Positions 5,664-11,763 of a stretch of 11,763 bases of DNA are shown piece by piece. Source of the stretch: an uncultured Nitrosomonadales bacterium (GTDB taxonomy: Bacteria; Pseudomonadota; Gammaproteobacteria; Burkholderiales; Gallionellaceae); assembly GCA_903934275.1 (NCBI GenBank), contig CAIZNF010000556.1:1-11763 (forward strand), in the 5' to 3' direction. The notes under the pieces were generated by a model. It saw only the letters and a program-made list of their open reading frames with translations. It ran no database searches and had not been told where the DNA came from. Both the position numbers and the translations under genes were made by a program. Position 1 is the first letter of the stretch. Every line of letters starts with the position of its first letter.

Positions 5664-7103
5664 TTAACTCTTGCAATATCCGCCGATACACATGATTTTC
5701 ATCGTATTGGTGTGTCCGGCCTGGCCTGCGGCCTCGCCAATCGTCATCACCACCATATCGCCTTTCTCTACCAAGCCCAATTCCACGAGTCTTGCCTCTA
5801 TTTGTTGCCATTCTTCCACTTGCCCCCTCCCTTTGGAATGAAATTCGATAGGGTGCACACCGCTGAATAAAGTCACTTTGCTCAGTGTTTCACGCAGCGG
5901 GGTCAGCGCAAAAATAGGTACACCCGCATTCATGCGCGACATCCACAACGGAGTCGAGCCGGATTGGGTTAAAGCGATAATGGCTTTCACATTCAAATGA
6001 GATGCCGCAAATAGCGCGGACATGGCAATGGACTGATCGATACGGGTGAATTTATGGTTAGCATAACGATGGTCAATCGAGTGCTCTTCATCCTCACATT
6101 CCGCACTGAGACAAATCCGCGCCATGGCTTCGATAGTTTCCACCGGGTATTCGCCTACTGCAGTCTCTGCCGAGAGCATCACTGCATCGGTGCCGTCCAG
6201 CACCGCATTGGCCACATCGGAAACTTCCGCACGGGTCGGAATCGGGTTGCTAATCATCGACTCCATCATCTGCGTGGCGGTAACCACCAGTTTATTTTTT
6301 GCGCGTGCCATTTTAATCATGCGTTTTTGCAAGCCCGGCACGGCCGCATCGCCGACTTCCACGCTCAAATCGCCGCGCGCCACCATGATGGCATCAGACG
6401 CATCAATGATGTCGTTCAATGCCGGAATTGCCTCGGCACGCTCAATTTTGGCCATCAGCAGACTTTTGCCGCCCGCAGCGTGCATCAACTCTCGCGCCAA
6501 ACGCATGTCATCGCCGTTGCGCGGGAACGATACCGCCAGATAGTCCGCCTTGATCAGCGCGGCGGTCTTGATATCTTCCTTGTCCTTGTCGGTCAACGCG
6601 GGCGCGGTCAGCCCGCCGCCTTTACGGTTGATGCCTTTGTTGTTGGACAGCACACCACCACGCACTACCTTACAAATTATTTCGTGACCCTTGACCTCGA
6701 TCACGTCGAATTCCAGCAAACCGTCATTGAGCAACAACACCGAACCCTTGGTGACATCCTTGGGCAGATCTTTGTAATCCAGCCCGACGCGTTCCTGGTT
6801 ACCCAACGCCTCCAAAGTGGCATCGAGAATGAAAATATCGTCCTTGTGCAGAACAATCTTGTCATTTTCAAACTTGCGCACGCGGATTTTCGGGCCTTGC
6901 AAATCTGCCAGAATACCCACGGTACGACCGACTGCTGCCGCTGCGGCGCGCACTGTTTCAGCGCGCTTCACATGATCCTGCACCGAGCCATGTGAAAAAT
7001 TCATCCGCACCAGATCGACTCCGGCGCGCACCATTTGCTCCAACACTTTTGGATCGTTGGAAGCGGGACCAAGGGTCGCAACAATTTTTGTTCTACGCAG
7101 CAT
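5664..7103 (-). CDS. pyk: Pyruvate kinase, PykA-like
   Basis: It transfers phosphate from phosphoenolpyruvate to ADP, the last glycolytic step. The 479-residue product has full family length. The barrel begins with [11 protein letters not shown] (5-15) and NFSHGS (35-40). The B domain inserts at about 71-167 after DLQGPKIR. Active-site residues are Lys219 and Glu221 in MAKIERAEA, Asp245 in ARGDLSVE and Thr276 in [10 protein letters not shown]. The [10 protein letters not shown] motif (311-320) closes the barrel. The SFPRNGDD segment (192-199) and the C-terminal [15 protein letters not shown] resemble E. coli PykA rather than PykF. The ATG at 7101-7103 has AAGGAA five bases upstream. It follows pgk by 71 bp, a spacer filled by a heptad inverted array. 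Having pyk inside a Calvin-type cluster lets the same transcript serve glycolysis and anaplerotic carbon outflow (inference). Confidence 0.97.
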   Translation of the reverse strand: MLRRTKIVATLGPASNDPKVLEQMVRAGVDLVRMNFSHGSVQDHVKRAETVRAAAAAVGRTVGILADLQGPKIRVRKFENDKIVLHKDDIFILDATLEALGNQERVGLDYKDLPKDVTKGSVLLLNDGLLEFDVIEVKGHEIICKVVRGGVLSNNKGINRKGGGLTAPALTDKDKEDIKTAALIKADYLAVSFPRNGDDMRLARELMHAAGGKSLLMAKIERAEAIPALNDIIDASDAIMVARGDLSVEVGDAAVPGLQKRMIKMARAKNKLVVTATQMMESMISNPIPTRAEVSDVANAVLDGTDAVMLSAETAVGEYPVETIEAMARICLSAECEDEEHSIDHRYANHKFTRIDQSIAMSALFAASHLNVKAIIALTQSGSTPLWMSRMNAGVPIFALTPLRETLSKVTLFSGVHPIEFHSKGRGQVEEWQQIEARLVELGLVEKGDMVVMTIGEAAGQAGHTNTMKIMCIGGYCKS

Positions 7104-7121
7104 GAATTTCCTTTATCTAAT

Positions 7122-7178
7122 TGAGCTTGGAGCTTGTAGCGGGTAGCCAAACCGATTTTGCTACAAGCTACAAGCTAT
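7122..7178. repeat. GTAGC heptad inverted array in the pgk-pyk spacer
   Basis: On the plus strand four 7-bp units start at 7122, 7129, 7136 and 7143; the outer two are NGAGCTT and the inner two GTAGCNN. Three reverse-complement units (GCTAC or GCTAT) start at 7160, 7167 and 7174, again exactly 7 bp apart. The arms 7131-7147 and 7160-7176 pair at 15 of 17 positions around a 12-base loop. In the mRNA this is a long hairpin that includes the pgk stop codon (TAG, 7175-7177) and ends about 10 bases before the pyk ribosome site. It shares unit and layout with 8376-8466. Confidence 0.75.
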
Positions 7179-8356
7179 TGACCGGCCCGTTGCTCCAGAA
7201 TTTCTACTGCGGGCAATTTTTTGCCTTCAAGAAATTCCAGAAAAGCGCCGCCTGCAGTAGAGATGTAAGACACCTTGTCGTAAATGCCGTACTTCTGAAT
7301 CGCGGCGATAGTATCACCACCACCAGCCAGCGTGAATGCTTTAGTTTCCGCGATCGCCATGGCAATTTTTTTAGTGCCTTCGCCAAACTGGTCGAACTCG
7401 AATACTCCGACCGGACCATTCCAAACTACCGTACCGGCCTTCATGATGATGTCGGCTATTTCTTGCGCAGATTTTGGGCCAATGTCGAAAATCATCTCGT
7501 CGTCGGTTACATCGGCGGCATCTTTCAGCACGGCCGGTTCATTGGCATCAAACTTCTTGCCAACCAGCACATCCACCGCGATAGGGATGTGGGCACCGCG
7601 CTGTCTCATTTTTTCAATCAATACCTGTGCAGTCGGAACCAGATCGTCTTCACACAACGATTTGCCGACGTTTTTGCCGACTGCCTTGAGGAAGGTATTG
7701 GCAATGCCGCCGCCGACTACCAACTGCTCACATTTTTCGGACAATGATTCCAGTACCGTCAGTTTCGTTGATACCTTGCTGCCGCCAACGATAGCCACCA
7801 TAGGACGTGCAGGGTTCAGCAACGCCTTGGATAGCGCATCCAGCTCTTCTGTCAGAAGGATACCAGCCACTGCGGTTGGCGCATGCTTTGCCACGCCGTG
7901 GGTCGAGGCTTCGGCACGATGCGCCGTGCCGAATGCGTCCATTACAAACACGTCGCACAGCGCGGCGTATTTTTTTGCTGTCTCTTCGACGTTTTTCTTT
8001 TCACCTTTGTTGAAACGGCAATTTTCCAGCAATACCAACTCGCCTTCTGCAACATCGAAACCACCATTAATCCAATCCCTGATCAGGCGCACCGGTTTGC
8101 CCAGCTTGTTGGCAATAATACTCGCCACCGGCTTGAGCGAATTTTCTTCGGAATAGATGCCCTCCACAGGGCGGCCCAAGTGCGAAGTCACCATCACGCG
8201 TGCACCGGCCTTCAGCGCGAAATTGATGGTTGCCATCGAAGCGGTGATGCGCGCATCGGAAGTTACTTTGCCGTCTTTAACCGGCACATTGAGATCTGAG
8301 CGGATCAGCACGCGCTTGCCTTTGAGATCCAGATCGGTCATTTTGATTATGGACAT
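7175..8356 (-). CDS. pgk: Phosphoglycerate kinase
   Basis: It interconverts 1,3-bisphosphoglycerate plus ADP and 3-phosphoglycerate plus ATP, running in the ATP-consuming direction during carbon fixation. The 393 residues are the normal bacterial length. N-domain substrate motifs are visible: RSDLNVP (19-25), TSHLGRP (57-63), ENCRF (111-115) and DAFGTAHR (140-147). The nucleotide-binding C-domain shows GGSKVSTKL (191-199), [10 protein letters not shown] (312-321), GGGDT (345-349) and [14 protein letters not shown] (366-379). The ATG at 8354-8356 has a GGAG site at 8363-8366. The stop codon TAG lies inside the first unit of the heptad array in the pgk-pyk spacer. The gene follows gap by 118 bp. 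Confidence 0.98.
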   Translation of the reverse strand: MSIIKMTDLDLKGKRVLIRSDLNVPVKDGKVTSDARITASMATINFALKAGARVMVTSHLGRPVEGIYSEENSLKPVASIIANKLGKPVRLIRDWINGGFDVAEGELVLLENCRFNKGEKKNVEETAKKYAALCDVFVMDAFGTAHRAEASTHGVAKHAPTAVAGILLTEELDALSKALLNPARPMVAIVGGSKVSTKLTVLESLSEKCEQLVVGGGIANTFLKAVGKNVGKSLCEDDLVPTAQVLIEKMRQRGAHIPIAVDVLVGKKFDANEPAVLKDAADVTDDEMIFDIGPKSAQEIADIIMKAGTVVWNGPVGVFEFDQFGEGTKKIAMAIAETKAFTLAGGGDTIAAIQKYGIYDKVSYISTAGGAFLEFLEGKKLPAVEILEQRAGQ

Positions 8357-8375
8357 TTTTTACTCCATGAAAAAA

Positions 8376-8466
8376 GTAGCGTGTAGCGTGTAGCTGGTAG
8401 CGGGTGGCTTGTAGCTTTAATGCCGCATGCGAAGCATGCACCTAATAGCTACTGGCTATCAGCTAC
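8376..8466. repeat. GTAGC heptad inverted array with central GCATGC hairpin, gap-pgk spacer
   Basis: Six tandem 7-bp units of consensus GTAGCNN start at 8376, 8383, 8390, 8397, 8404 and 8411, in perfect phase; one unit has GTGGC. Three reverse-complement units (GCTAC, GCTAT, GCTAC) start at 8448, 8455 and 8462, also 7 bp apart. In between lies GCATGC-GAA-GCATGC (8425-8439), a perfect 6-bp hairpin with a triloop. The best arm register (8390-8408 with 8448-8466) pairs 15 of 19 bases, and several registers are possible. The array fills almost the whole spacer, from 8 bp after the gap stop to 9 bp before the pgk ribosome site. Confidence 0.8.
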
Positions 8467-8474
8467 GAGCCGAT

Positions 8475-11581
<3,107 letters not shown>

Positions 11582-11632
11582 TTATTTTCTCCTCTTGGAT
11601 ATTCCCGTTTGACTGGTTATGTGAAGTGAGCC

Positions 11633-11661
11633 TTTATGATTCCGTTGACTGCGCAAATCAA
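11633..11661 (-). promoter_or_regulatory. Weak candidate promoter upstream of tkt
   Basis: On the minus strand TTGATT (11656-11661) and CATAAA (11633-11638) are separated by 17 bp, each matching four of six consensus bases. Transcription would start near 11626, about 45 bases before the tkt ATG. The rest of the 182 bp upstream of tkt shows no gene. A small dyad ATC-N6-GAT on the plus strand (11689-11700) could be an operator half, but I cannot tie it to a known regulator such as CbbR. Confidence 0.3.
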
Positions 11662-11763
11662 GCTGCAACGGGTAAGCCGTTTACACGCATCAGGCACGAT
11701 AACCAATGGTCTGCCGACATCTTGTTTGAGTAGGCAATTATGCCGCAGTGCCCCGAATAGGGC

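Noticed and set aside
6054..6995. Long plus-strand open frame (313 codons) opposite pyk
   Set aside because: Antisense shadow of a complete pyruvate kinase gene, with similar His/Arg-rich composition.
7122..7178. CRISPR-like array suggested by regularly spaced short repeats in the pgk-pyk and gap-pgk spacers
   Set aside because: The units are 7 bp with no unique spacers of 25-40 bp and no cas genes; they are tandem heptads arranged as inverted arms.
11730..11763. Small dyads at the right edge (GGCA/TGCC and GCCC/GGGC)
   Set aside because: Stems are only 4 bp and the second is cut by the window edge, so no terminator or repeat can be supported.

Overview
The window is ordinary-looking betaproteobacterial chromosome. 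The family-level matches, the tkt-gap-pgk-pyk-fba gene order with a Calvin-type class II aldolase, and the rpoE-rseA-rseB-mucD stress operon together suggest a Nitrosomonadales-like (for example Gallionellaceae-like), possibly autotrophic, organism. That placement is inference from gene order and protein character only; no marker gene or database search backs it.

Left third (1-2929, all on the minus strand): the envelope-stress module. It is transcribed from about 2976 towards position 1 as rpoE (sigma-E/AlgU), rseA (membrane anti-sigma factor), rseB (periplasmic regulator of RseA) and, after a 354-bp gap, the N-terminal third of a DegP/MucD-type periplasmic serine protease that runs off the window. 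The first three genes are packed within 0-3 bp and are probably translationally coupled. The rseB-mucD gap carries a clean REP-type palindrome pair.

Middle (2930-4471): a divergent spacer with an rpoE promoter candidate, then a lone plus-strand gene for an RMD1/DUF155-family protein with a C-terminal membrane segment. It is flanked on both sides by copies of one dispersed repeat of about 110 bp. The two copies share a perfect 15-bp inverted motif at their facing ends, so the gene sits between inverted repeats.

Right two thirds (4472-11581, minus strand): five carbon-metabolism genes in the order of transcription tkt, gap, pgk, pyk, fba. They cover sugar-phosphate rearrangement (transketolase), the triose-phosphate/3-phosphoglycerate steps (GAPDH, PGK), pyruvate kinase and fructose/sedoheptulose bisphosphate aldolase: lower glycolysis plus the regeneration arm of the Calvin-Benson-Bassham cycle. 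All five look intact.

The most unusual feature is in the spacers of this operon. The gap-pgk and pgk-pyk spacers are almost entirely filled by inverted arrays of a 7-bp unit (GTAGCNN, strict 7-bp phase), the second running into the pgk stop codon. A more degenerate 7-bp-phased array of a different unit lies just after pyk. The tkt-gap spacer holds a GTAG-headed hairpin instead. No CRISPR array, tRNA, rRNA, transposase gene or prophage gene was seen.
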